Shown: positions 6,091 through 13,606 of the stretch, piece by piece
Layout of the letters: the number at the start of each line of letters is the position of its first letter
How positions within the stretch are numbered: the first letter of the stretch is position 1
DNA from: Spirochaetales bacterium
GTDB lineage: Bacteria > Spirochaetota > Spirochaetia > DSM-27196 > PWMO01
Direction: 5' to 3'
NCBI GenBank assembly: GCA_007130025.1
Contig: SLTF01000357.1
Span: 1-17,421 of the forward strand
Length of the DNA stretch: 17,421 nucleotides
Program-made: the position numbers and the translations under genes
The notes under the pieces: model-generated
Database searches by the model: none
The model's input: the letters and a program-made list of their open reading frames with translations, nothing else
What the model was told of the DNA's origin: nothing

Positions 6091-8139
6091 TCATACGGCA
6101 CGTGCCTCCAGGTGATCGTGGACTTCGACCAGGCGCTTCAGCAACGGTTGGCCGGCCAGCGCCGGGTCTCGGGCAAGGATGGTCCGTGCATCGTTGCGCG
6201 CGGTATCCAGGAGATCGGCATCCTGGGTAAGGTCCGCGGCGTTCAGACGGAAAAAACCGGACTGCCGCACACCAACGAAGTCGCCGGGACCGCGCATCCG
6301 AAGATCTTCTTCCGCTACCGCAAAACCGTCGGAGGTCTGGTGCAGGATTCGCAGTCGGGCCTTTGCGTCTTCGCTCAGATCGTCCGCGTAGACAAAGAAC
6401 GCGTACGACTGCAGCTCTCCGCGGCCAACGCGGCCGCGAAGCTGATGGAGGGCGGCCAGACCGAAGCGCTCGGCGTGCTCCACCACCATGCAGGTCGCGT
6501 TCGCCACGTCTACACCCACCTCAATGACACTGGTTGCCGCAAGGATCTGCGCGTCTCCCCGTACAAACCTGTCCATCCGATCGCGCTTTTCATCTTCCGG
6601 CACGCGCGAGTGTATGAGGGTTACCGAGTAATCCGGAAAAATCTCATGCTGCAGTCGGGCGGACATGGTTTCGGCGTTCTTCAGTTCGCTCCGATCCGAA
6701 GGATCGATCAAGGGATAGACGAAATAGGCCTGTCGCCCCGCGGCGAGCTCACGACGAACCGTCTCGTAGACCTTCTGTTCATTGGAGAGTCGCGCGAGAT
6801 GGGTACGGATCGGTTTGCGTCCTGGCGGCATGGAATGGATGGTTGATGTCTCCATGTCGCCGTAGTAGGCAAGCGCGAGTGTCCGTGGGATCGGAGTCGC
6901 CGTCATGAGAAGGAGGTCCGCATCGCGGCCCTTCTGGACAAGAGCGGCGCGCTGGCTGACCCCAAAACGGTGCTGCTCGTCAACGATGATGAAGCCCAGA
7001 TCGTGAAAGCGCGTCGCCTCGCTGAACACCGCATGCGTGCCGATGATCAGTTGCGCGTCCCCTCCGGCAACCGCCTGGAGCAGCGGAGTCCGCACCCGAA
7101 CAGGTATGGAACCGGTCAACAGGCAGACCCGAACGCCAAGGGGGCCCAGAATGCGTTCAGCAGTGTTGGCGTGCTGGCGCGCGAGCAGCTCGGTGGGAGC
7201 CATCAATACCACCTGTCGCCCTGCCTCAATAACCGGAAGCGCGGCGAGGAACGCAACGAGGGTCTTTCCCGATCCAACGTCGCCCTGCAGGAGGCGAGCG
7301 CTCACCGTCGTCCCGTTCAGATCTGCGATGATCTCATCGATCACGCGCGCCTGATCGTCAGTGAGAGCGAAGGGGAGGGTGGCCACCGCGCGCGCGCGCA
7401 AGCGGTGGGGGAGCTTCTGGAGACGGCTCTTTACGGTGCGCGCGGGAGAACGAAGCATCAGCCGCAGTTGTTGGAGAAAGAGCTCTTCATAGGCGAGGGT
7501 GCGCCGCGCCTGCTCGGCTTCTTGGCGAGTGGCCGGCTGATGTACCGCACGCAGCGCGGCTTCCGGGGACAGCAGGCTTCGCTCGCGCCGCAGCGCCTCC
7601 GGGAACCCGTCCTCCACGTGACGGGCGCTGGTATCGAGCACCTGACTCACGGCGTGGCGGACTACCGCCTGAGTCAACCCTTCTGAGAGGGGGTACACCG
7701 GAATTACCCGGCCAAAGAGGAGCGGCGGCGAATCCGCTTCTTCAAATTCAAAGCTGCTGGATTGCAACTCACCGTATCGATAGGAGAACGTGGCCGCCAG
7801 CCGAATTCGAACCCCCGGCTTCAGTCGGGTCGCCAGAAACTCGCGACCAAAGCAGACCAGCGCGGCCGACGCGCTTGCGTCGCGAACGTACACCTTCAGC
7901 GTCTTCCTGGGGCCCCAGCCAATGGTGTCATGTGCGATCACCTCTGCCACGGTATTGCACTCGACGCCATCTCGCGCTTCAGCAATGGGGCGACTCACCG
8001 TGCGGTCCTGGTAGCCGCGTGGAAGATGGAGCAGCAGGTCGCGCTCGGTCGCAATCCCGAGGCGGGCGAAGGCGCGCGCGGTTGCCGGCCCCACGCGCTT
8101 CAGCTGCTGGACCGACTGCTCCAGCTCAACGAGCAACAT
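6091..8139 (-). CDS. recG: ATP-dependent DNA helicase RecG
   Basis: Superfamily 2 double-strand DNA translocase that reverses stalled replication forks and migrates branched recombination intermediates. The 682 residues show the full order: an N-terminal helix-hairpin-helix-like LKRVGPATARAFARLGI, an OB-fold wedge domain (about 60-135), Walker A GDVGSGKT (286-293), DEQH (387-390), TATPIPRT (413-420), QLRGRVGRG (566-574) and the C-terminal TRG motif RMRGPGDFVGVRQSG (614-628). No truncation is seen. ATG at 8139 starts 6 nt after the yggT stop and has no clear ribosome-binding site, so coupling to yggT translation is likely. TTG at 8136 is an alternative start. Confidence 0.97.
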   Translation of the reverse strand: MLLVELEQSVQQLKRVGPATARAFARLGIATERDLLLHLPRGYQDRTVSRPIAEARDGVECNTVAEVIAHDTIGWGPRKTLKVYVRDASASAALVCFGREFLATRLKPGVRIRLAATFSYRYGELQSSSFEFEEADSPPLLFGRVIPVYPLSEGLTQAVVRHAVSQVLDTSARHVEDGFPEALRRERSLLSPEAALRAVHQPATRQEAEQARRTLAYEELFLQQLRLMLRSPARTVKSRLQKLPHRLRARAVATLPFALTDDQARVIDEIIADLNGTTVSARLLQGDVGSGKTLVAFLAALPVIEAGRQVVLMAPTELLARQHANTAERILGPLGVRVCLLTGSIPVRVRTPLLQAVAGGDAQLIIGTHAVFSEATRFHDLGFIIVDEQHRFGVSQRAALVQKGRDADLLLMTATPIPRTLALAYYGDMETSTIHSMPPGRKPIRTHLARLSNEQKVYETVRRELAAGRQAYFVYPLIDPSDRSELKNAETMSARLQHEIFPDYSVTLIHSRVPEDEKRDRMDRFVRGDAQILAATSVIEVGVDVANATCMVVEHAERFGLAALHQLRGRVGRGELQSYAFFVYADDLSEDAKARLRILHQTSDGFAVAEEDLRMRGPGDFVGVRQSGFFRLNAADLTQDADLLDTARNDARTILARDPALAGQPLLKRLVEVHDHLEARAV

Positions 8140-8145
8140 CGCGGA

Positions 8146-8733
8146 TCAGAACGGCAGTTGTACCAGCACCGCCACCAGCCGGGCGATCAGCAGGTTTCCC
8201 GCCAGAAGCACAAGAAGCACCATTGCAGCGAACAGACCAAGGGCGGTGGGGTAGCCGGCAACACCCTGTCCGATCTTGCGGGTTACCCAATAACACGGCG
8301 GTTGCAGCAGGCGGTCGATGGTGATCCAGAAACGTCCCGCGCTGTTCACGTTCAGCAGGATCGCCACAAGCCGCACCAGCGCGAGGATCAGAAAGATCGT
8401 GAAGAAGAACGAGGTAGCCGACCAGAGCGAGGAAAGCAACCGTGCAAGCACGAAGCCTACGGTTACCTGTCCGGTAAACGCCAGTGAGCTCGCGACGTCG
8501 TTCAGAATGGACAACGTAATCAGGGCAAGCACCGGGGAAAAGTCCACGTGCGCAATCTGCATGAAGCTGAGTCTGCGAAAGAAGTTCAGGTATGGATCGG
8601 TGACGCGGGCCAGCATCTCGGTCGCTCGCCCGTACGATGGCGCCTGAAACCAGCTCATAAGGATCCGCACCAACAGAACGAGCATGTACAGTGAGAGTGC
8701 CATGCTGACGACACGCATGATCGATTGAATCAT
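8146..8733 (-). CDS. yggT: YggT-family integral membrane protein, two tandem YggT units
   Basis: A 195-residue inner-membrane protein of the YggT family, whose biochemical role is not established. Four hydrophobic segments are visible at about residues 3-29, 64-86, 91-127 and 161-192. Two YggT units are recognisable: the first has RILMSWFQ, VTDPYLNFFRRL and VDFSPVLALITL; the second has LVRLVAILL and IDRLLQPPCYWVTRKI. ATG at 8733 is preferred over GTG at 8757 because GAAGGAG sits 5 nt upstream. It also overlaps the dnaE stop as ATGA. It lies between dnaE and recG in one transcription unit. Confidence 0.88.
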   Translation of the reverse strand: MIQSIMRVVSMALSLYMLVLLVRILMSWFQAPSYGRATEMLARVTDPYLNFFRRLSFMQIAHVDFSPVLALITLSILNDVASSLAFTGQVTVGFVLARLLSSLWSATSFFFTIFLILALVRLVAILLNVNSAGRFWITIDRLLQPPCYWVTRKIGQGVAGYPTALGLFAAMVLLVLLAGNLLIARLVAVLVQLPF

Positions 8734-11700
8734 GAAATCTCCTTCTCTTGTTTCCACACGTCAAGAACGTGAGGGTAGTCCCGAATCTCGTCGAGCACAA
8801 CCGTTTTCGAGGTCACGCTGAGTTGCGCCGACGCCCGCACCACCGTTTCACTGCCGTTGTTGCCGATGTGCAGGAAGACGGGACAATGCCCTGCGCGCTC
8901 GTAGAGAAACGCGCGAAGCTGTTTGAGCGCCTCCGGATCGGCCGCAACGTGATCAATCCGAATGTGCACCTCACCCGAATCGGTTTCTTCCAGCTCGTGG
9001 GGGTCGCGCATCTCCTGGACCACGATCTGGCGCTTCTCCTTACGGTACTCGAGCTTTCCAACCATCGCCACCACGCGGTCTTCGGTGAGCTGATCCTTAT
9101 GCTGCTCGTAGGCGTCTCCGAAAAAGACCACCTCTATCGAGCCACGGTAGTCTTCCAGCATCGCGAAGGCCATTGAGCCTCCGTTTCTCGTCTGGATTAC
9201 GCGGACGGCTTTGAGAAGACCAATGAGATTGTATCTTCGATCGAGAATCGCCTCCGAGGTGTCCGCCAGGTTCAAGGATACGGTTCTGCGCCAGATATCG
9301 CGAACATCGTCGAGCGGGTTGCCGGAGAAGAAGAACCCAAGGTTCTCCCGCTCAAGGCGGAGCCGCTCCATGCTCTCCCATTCCGGCACTTCTTCGAGCT
9401 CCGACGCCATCAGCGAATCGTCTCCATCGAAGAGCGACGTCTGTCCCGATTTCGCACGCTCCCTCGCTTCGGCTGCCTGGTCGAGACATCGATCAAGGTT
9501 GTGAAGCAGGGTTGCCCGTCGGGCATCCAACGAGTCGAACGCTCCAGACTGGATCAGTACTTCAACCACTTTCCGATTTACGGTCTTGAGGTCGATGCGC
9601 TCGAGAAAGTCCGGCAACGAAGCAAACTTCCCGCCGGCAGCCCGTTCCCGCTCAATTTCCTCAACCGCCGCGGCCCCTACGTTCTTGATTCCAATCAATC
9701 CAAAGACAATCGTACCGTCAACCACGGAGAAGTTCTTCCGGCTCAGGTTAATATCGGGCGGACGGATGGTGATACCCATCGCACGCGCCTCTTCCATGTA
9801 CCACGCGAAGTTTTTCGAGTTGTTGATTTCGTTTGTGAGGTTGGCCGCCATGAACTCTACCGGGAAGTTTGCCTTGAGGTAGGCGGTCTTGTAGGCAAGG
9901 ACCGAGTAGGCAGCAGCGTGAGACTTGTTGAACCCGTATCCGGCGAATGGCTTCAGAAGATCGAAAATCGATTCCGCCTGCGCCTGAGAGAAGCCCCGTC
10001 CGGCTGCACCGGAAAGAAACTCCTTCTTCATCCGGTCCATTTCGGACTCTTTCTTCTTCCCCATCGCGCGGCGGAGGATGTCGGCCTGACCGAGGGTGAA
10101 CCCACCCACAATGCGCACGATTTCCATCACCTGTTCCTGGTAGACGATGACGCCGTAGGTCTCTGCCAACACGTCTTTGAGCTCGGGAAGGGGAAAGCGA
10201 ATTGGCGTACGCCCGTTTTTGGAGTCGACAAACTGATCGATGTTCTCCATCGGGCCGGGCCGATAGAGGGCGTTCAATGCAATCAGATCCTCGATACGTT
10301 CCGGTTTCGCTTTCGCAAGGATCCCCTGCATGCCGGAACTCTCAAACTGGAACACAGCGGTACTCTTCCCTTCTCCCAACATCGTGAAGGTTGGGCCGTC
10401 GTCGTCGGGGACCCGTTCCATGTCGAGCTCGGTTCCGCCGGCTCGAACGATTGCCTGGGTATGTTCGATCAGGGTCAGCGTTTTCAGGCCGAGGAAGTCC
10501 ATCTTCACCAGCCCGCATTCTTCGAGCAGCTCCATGGTGTACTGCGTCGAGATCGAACCGGTTTTGGGATCGCGATAGAGGGGGACGTACTCGGTCAATG
10601 CCTCCTGCCCGATGACGATACCGGCCGCGTGGGTTGACGCGTGGCGATGCATTCCTTCGAGCTTCAGGCTGATATCGATGAGCTCGGCGTAGACGCCGCC
10701 ACGGTTCGGCAGCTCCTTGAGCTCGGACTCCGCCTCGATGGCATCCTTCAGGTACACTTTGGGACCGGCGGGAACCAGCTTGGCAATGGCATCTGCTTCC
10801 GTATACGGAATATCCAGCACGCGCGCAACGTCGCGAATTACCGCCTTGGCCTTCAGCGTGCCGAAGGTGATGATCTGCCCAACCCGCTCGGCGCCGTACT
10901 TGCGGTGCACGTAATCGATGACCTCAGATCGGCGCTCGTAGCAGAAGTCGATATCAAAGTCCGGCATCGAGATTCGGTCGGGGTTGAGGAAGCGCTCGAA
11001 GAGGAGTCCGTAGTGCAGCGGATCGATATCGGTGATGCGCAGCGCGTACGCGACGATCGACCCGGCACCCGAACCGCGCCCGGGGCCAACGGGGATGCCG
11101 TTGTCGCGGGCGTACTTGATGAAGTCCCAGACGATGAGAAAGTAACCGGTGAACTGCATCGAGATGATGGTGTTGAGTTCGTATTCCGCACGTGCGCGGA
11201 TCTCGTCGGTGACCGGTTGGTAGCGTGCTTCCAGGCCCTTCGCCGTCAGATGACGGAGATAGTCGTCAGGGCTTGAGAACACCTCGGGAATCTCGTAGTC
11301 GGGGAACCGTGGTCCCGGCTGGGCGATTTCCAGCCGACACCGCTCTGCGATCCGCATGCTGTTTTCGATCGCTTCGGGCACGTCGGAGAAGATCGCGGCC
11401 ATCTCGTCGGCGGTCTTGAGGTAGAACTGGTCAGACGAAAACCGAAAACGGTTGGTCTCGTGCTTCTTGCGGTTGGAACCGATGCACATGAGCACGTCGT
11501 GCGCGTTGGCGTCTTCACGGTTGACGTAGTGAACGTCGTTGGTGGCAACTACCGGTATGCCCGTCTGCGTTGAGAGTTGCCGCAGCCCCTGGTTTACAAT
11601 CCGCTGTTCAGGAAGCCCGTGATCCTGGAGCTCAAGGTAGAACCGGTCTGCGCCAAAGAGCTCCCGATAGCGCTCAGCCGCGAGTCGCGCTTCGTCGAAG

Positions 11701-12155
11701 CGGTTCTGCCGCAGCATGCGGGGAACCTCTCCGGAGAGATTCCCACTGAGCGCGATGAGTCCCTCGGCGTATTGCTGCAACACCTCGCGGTCAATTCGCG
11801 GTTTGTAATAGAAGCCCTCGGTATAGCCAATGGAGCTGAGCTGGATCAGGTTTTTGTACCCGCGTTCATCGGTGGCGAGCAGTACCAGGCGATCTACGCG
11901 ATTCTCCGCTTCGTGGGTCGACCGGAGCGTACGGGGCCCCGTTGTCACAAAGGCATCCATGCCGACGATCGGCGTAATTCCCGCGGCCCGGCACGCCTTG
12001 TAGAACTCCAGAACTCCAAACATGGCTCCGTCGTCCGTGAGTGCAAGGTGGCTCATGCCCATCTCACGAGCACGGTCTACCAGCGCGTCTACGGTAGCGG
12101 CCCCTTTGAGCAGGCTGTAATCAGAGTGGGTGTGAAGATGTGTGAACTGTGCCAC
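8730..12155 (-). CDS. dnaE: DNA polymerase III alpha subunit
   Basis: Replicative polymerase catalytic subunit, 1141 residues with GTG at 12155 as start. Order of parts: PHP domain (HLHTH at 6-10), palm with PGRGSGAGS (358-366), catalytic aspartates D401 and D403 in PDFDID, and D553 in KMDFLGLKT. A clamp-binding motif QTSLF lies at 905-909, followed by an OB fold at about 970-1050. The PHP domain has non-canonical residues where active PHP polymerases have metal ligands: TDDG for TDHG, MDAF for the EAY-type motif, DRLVLLA for HLTLLA, and SGN for SGC. Intrinsic proofreading is therefore probably lost. The start is set by the promoter at 12175-12203 and by family alignment; the frame stays open to 12206. 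Its stop overlaps yggT. Confidence 0.97.
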   Translation of the reverse strand: MAQFTHLHTHSDYSLLKGAATVDALVDRAREMGMSHLALTDDGAMFGVLEFYKACRAAGITPIVGMDAFVTTGPRTLRSTHEAENRVDRLVLLATDERGYKNLIQLSSIGYTEGFYYKPRIDREVLQQYAEGLIALSGNLSGEVPRMLRQNRFDEARLAAERYRELFGADRFYLELQDHGLPEQRIVNQGLRQLSTQTGIPVVATNDVHYVNREDANAHDVLMCIGSNRKKHETNRFRFSSDQFYLKTADEMAAIFSDVPEAIENSMRIAERCRLEIAQPGPRFPDYEIPEVFSSPDDYLRHLTAKGLEARYQPVTDEIRARAEYELNTIISMQFTGYFLIVWDFIKYARDNGIPVGPGRGSGAGSIVAYALRITDIDPLHYGLLFERFLNPDRISMPDFDIDFCYERRSEVIDYVHRKYGAERVGQIITFGTLKAKAVIRDVARVLDIPYTEADAIAKLVPAGPKVYLKDAIEAESELKELPNRGGVYAELIDISLKLEGMHRHASTHAAGIVIGQEALTEYVPLYRDPKTGSISTQYTMELLEECGLVKMDFLGLKTLTLIEHTQAIVRAGGTELDMERVPDDDGPTFTMLGEGKSTAVFQFESSGMQGILAKAKPERIEDLIALNALYRPGPMENIDQFVDSKNGRTPIRFPLPELKDVLAETYGVIVYQEQVMEIVRIVGGFTLGQADILRRAMGKKKESEMDRMKKEFLSGAAGRGFSQAQAESIFDLLKPFAGYGFNKSHAAAYSVLAYKTAYLKANFPVEFMAANLTNEINNSKNFAWYMEEARAMGITIRPPDINLSRKNFSVVDGTIVFGLIGIKNVGAAAVEEIERERAAGGKFASLPDFLERIDLKTVNRKVVEVLIQSGAFDSLDARRATLLHNLDRCLDQAAEARERAKSGQTSLFDGDDSLMASELEEVPEWESMERLRLERENLGFFFSGNPLDDVRDIWRRTVSLNLADTSEAILDRRYNLIGLLKAVRVIQTRNGGSMAFAMLEDYRGSIEVVFFGDAYEQHKDQLTEDRVVAMVGKLEYRKEKRQIVVQEMRDPHELEETDSGEVHIRIDHVAADPEALKQLRAFLYERAGHCPVFLHIGNNGSETVVRASAQLSVTSKTVVLDEIRDYPHVLDVWKQEKEIS

Positions 12156-12174
12156 CGGGGTTCTCGCTTGGCGA

Positions 12175-12203
12175 ATGATAAACAATCTCGCACTCGCTGT
12201 AAA
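12175..12203 (-). promoter_or_regulatory. Near-consensus promoter of the dnaE-yggT-recG-rsmD operon
   Basis: On the minus strand TTTACA (12198-12203) and TATCAT (12175-12180) are spaced exactly 17 bp and each matches five of six consensus bases. Transcription would start near 12168, about 13 nt before the dnaE GTG. This position rules out the longer open-frame starts at 12206 and 12185. A palindrome CGGGCCCG lies 2 bp upstream of the -35 (12206-12213). Confidence 0.75.
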
Positions 12204-12255
12204 CACGGGCCCGCTGCGTCACGGCACCACGGAAATGCACAGGCTTGGGGACACG

Positions 12256-13113
12256 CTATTCGGCAAACACCGACAGGAACAATCGAGTCAGCGCCATCGC
12301 ACGATGTCCCTGAACCGCGGTGAGTTCCAGGCCTGACTCGTTCATGCCCTGCTCAACGCCCCTCAGAAACGCGTGCGCTTCACGGCGAGCAAGAGGGAGC
12401 TTTCGTCCTACCAGGTCCGCTTCAAGGTCGCGGTTTCGATAGAGCACGGGTCGATGGGCAGAAAACGCCATGCGAAAATCATCCAGCACGCCCTTGGTTC
12501 GCTTGGCAAGGCCGCAGAATACCACCGGTTGGGTATCGCGGAGGTAGATCGTGCCGAACTGGCGGAAAATCTGTGCGTTCCACTGATCCAGGGGAATGCG
12601 AATTCGCGTGAGTACTTCCCCGGCCGCAAGTCCCGGGATCCCCTCGGCGTCGCGAAACCGCGCGGCGGCAACCCACCGGCTGTGCCCCATGCGTCGGATC
12701 TCGTATCGCACATCCATGATGGTCAGGATCGGCGCCAGCGAAAAGAGGTGATCACGGCAGCAGAGATTTCCGCCGATCGTGGCCAGCGAGTGCAAGCCCG
12801 GCGGACCAACGTGATTCAACGCGTCCACCAGCGAGGGGGGGAGTACGTTGGCGCCAATCTCCAGAATGCGGGCGACCGTTGCCCCGGCCCCGATATCCAG
12901 ATAACGGTCTGTGCGCGATACCCGTTGAAGCTCCTCAACCTCCTGGATGGATATCAGCTCGGGGGGGAGGGCAAACTGCGCCTTCGTTACCCCCTTCAGC
13001 AGATCGGTTCCGCCGGCATAGATCGCCGCGTCACTATGGCTTCGCGTCAGTTGAAGGAGTTCGTTTACGGTTCGTGGCAGGTGAACGTGGGAGCGCTTAT
13101 CGCTTTCGGCCAT
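12256..13113 (-). CDS. FAD-binding subunit of a molybdenum-hydroxylase-like dehydrogenase (CoxM/XdhB type)
   Basis: Medium subunit of the xanthine dehydrogenase/CO dehydrogenase family, which passes electrons from the iron-sulfur subunit to FAD and an external acceptor. At 285 residues it has the usual size. The two FAD-pyrophosphate motifs are present: AIYAGGTDLLKG near residue 30 and SLATIGGNLCCRD near 108-120. ATG at 13113 is chosen over upstream in-frame codons because GAAGGAA lies 8 nt before it. It overlaps the 2Fe-2S gene by 17 bp, so the two are coupled. Two C7 runs (coding strand; 12835-12841 and 12961-12967) each encode Leu-Pro-Pro. The physiological substrate is not evident. Confidence 0.88.
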   Translation of the reverse strand: MAESDKRSHVHLPRTVNELLQLTRSHSDAAIYAGGTDLLKGVTKAQFALPPELISIQEVEELQRVSRTDRYLDIGAGATVARILEIGANVLPPSLVDALNHVGPPGLHSLATIGGNLCCRDHLFSLAPILTIMDVRYEIRRMGHSRWVAAARFRDAEGIPGLAAGEVLTRIRIPLDQWNAQIFRQFGTIYLRDTQPVVFCGLAKRTKGVLDDFRMAFSAHRPVLYRNRDLEADLVGRKLPLARREAHAFLRGVEQGMNESGLELTAVQGHRAMALTRLFLSVFAE

Positions 13114-13582
13114 GGACCCGTTTCCTTCGGACTTCGGCAGAGTACCGAATTGCGGATGTAAACCGCGAGTGGGTGGTGCAGCGACACTGCACCGCATTGA
13201 CGGCCTGCTGCAACTGTTCGGAAGTAGGGGACGGGGATCGGTTTATCAGCCAGTGCGTCGTCAGCACCTTTGCCGCGGAGCAGAACCGGCACGGAACAGT
13301 ACCGGCCCGATGAAATCCAATTTCGATGTCGCGAAACTCCCGACTCTCCAGAAAGCCCTCAATCGTGGTCACCTCGCCGTTTTCAACGCGGAACGCGGGG
13401 ATCATGCACGCAAGTGCGAGCTCCCCGTTGAACAGAATCGAGCAGAACCCGCACGTGCCGTACAGGCAGCCGGGACGCGCGCCGGTGAGACCGAAATCCT
13501 TACGCAGAATCTCGATCAGCCGGGTATGCGGCGCAGCATCAATCGAGACGGGTTCGCCGTTGAGAACAAACGAGATCCTCAT
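13097..13582 (-). CDS. 2Fe-2S subunit of a molybdenum-hydroxylase-like dehydrogenase (CoxS type)
   Basis: Small electron-transfer subunit of 161 residues. All eight cluster cysteines are present with canonical spacing. The ferredoxin-like cluster is C39-x4-C44-x2-C47-x11-C59 and the helical-domain cluster is C98-x2-C101-x31-C133-x-C135. Around the second cluster the family's usual QCGFCTPG reads PCRFCSAA, replacing the glutamine that in xanthine oxidase contacts the molybdopterin. The last 10 residues are very basic (RRKRVHGRKR). ATG at 13582 has GAGGGG 6 nt upstream and follows the large-subunit stop by 24 nt. Confidence 0.9.
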   Translation of the reverse strand: MRISFVLNGEPVSIDAAPHTRLIEILRKDFGLTGARPGCLYGTCGFCSILFNGELALACMIPAFRVENGEVTTIEGFLESREFRDIEIGFHRAGTVPCRFCSAAKVLTTHWLINRSPSPTSEQLQQAVNAVQCRCTTHSRFTSAIRYSAEVRRKRVHGRKR

Positions 13583-13606
13583 GCCGATCCCCTCATCGTA
13601 CGTACC

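Noticed and set aside
6057..6101. Earlier GTG start for rsmD overlapping the recG stop
   Set aside because: The 15 extra residues precede the conserved RVIGG start, and the better ribosome-binding site serves the GTG at 6056.
7387..7399. CGCGCGCGCGCGC run in recG, possible Z-DNA or slippage tract
   Set aside because: It encodes the ordinary RARAV segment of RecG; 13 bp is short and nothing else suggests a role.
7876..7889. GCGTCGCGAACG in recG matching one arm of the hisZ hairpin
   Set aside because: It reads Val-Arg-Asp-Ala on the coding strand and lacks the full palindrome; a similar GCGTCGCGAA at about 12647 is also explained by Arg-Asp-Ala codons.
9501..10637. 378-codon open frame antisense to dnaE
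   Set aside because: It is fully opposite conserved polymerase motifs, with no recognisable protein features.
12206..12213. CGGGCCCG palindrome upstream of the dnaE -35, considered as an operator
   Set aside because: Eight-base G+C palindromes are common in this sequence and no second site supports it.
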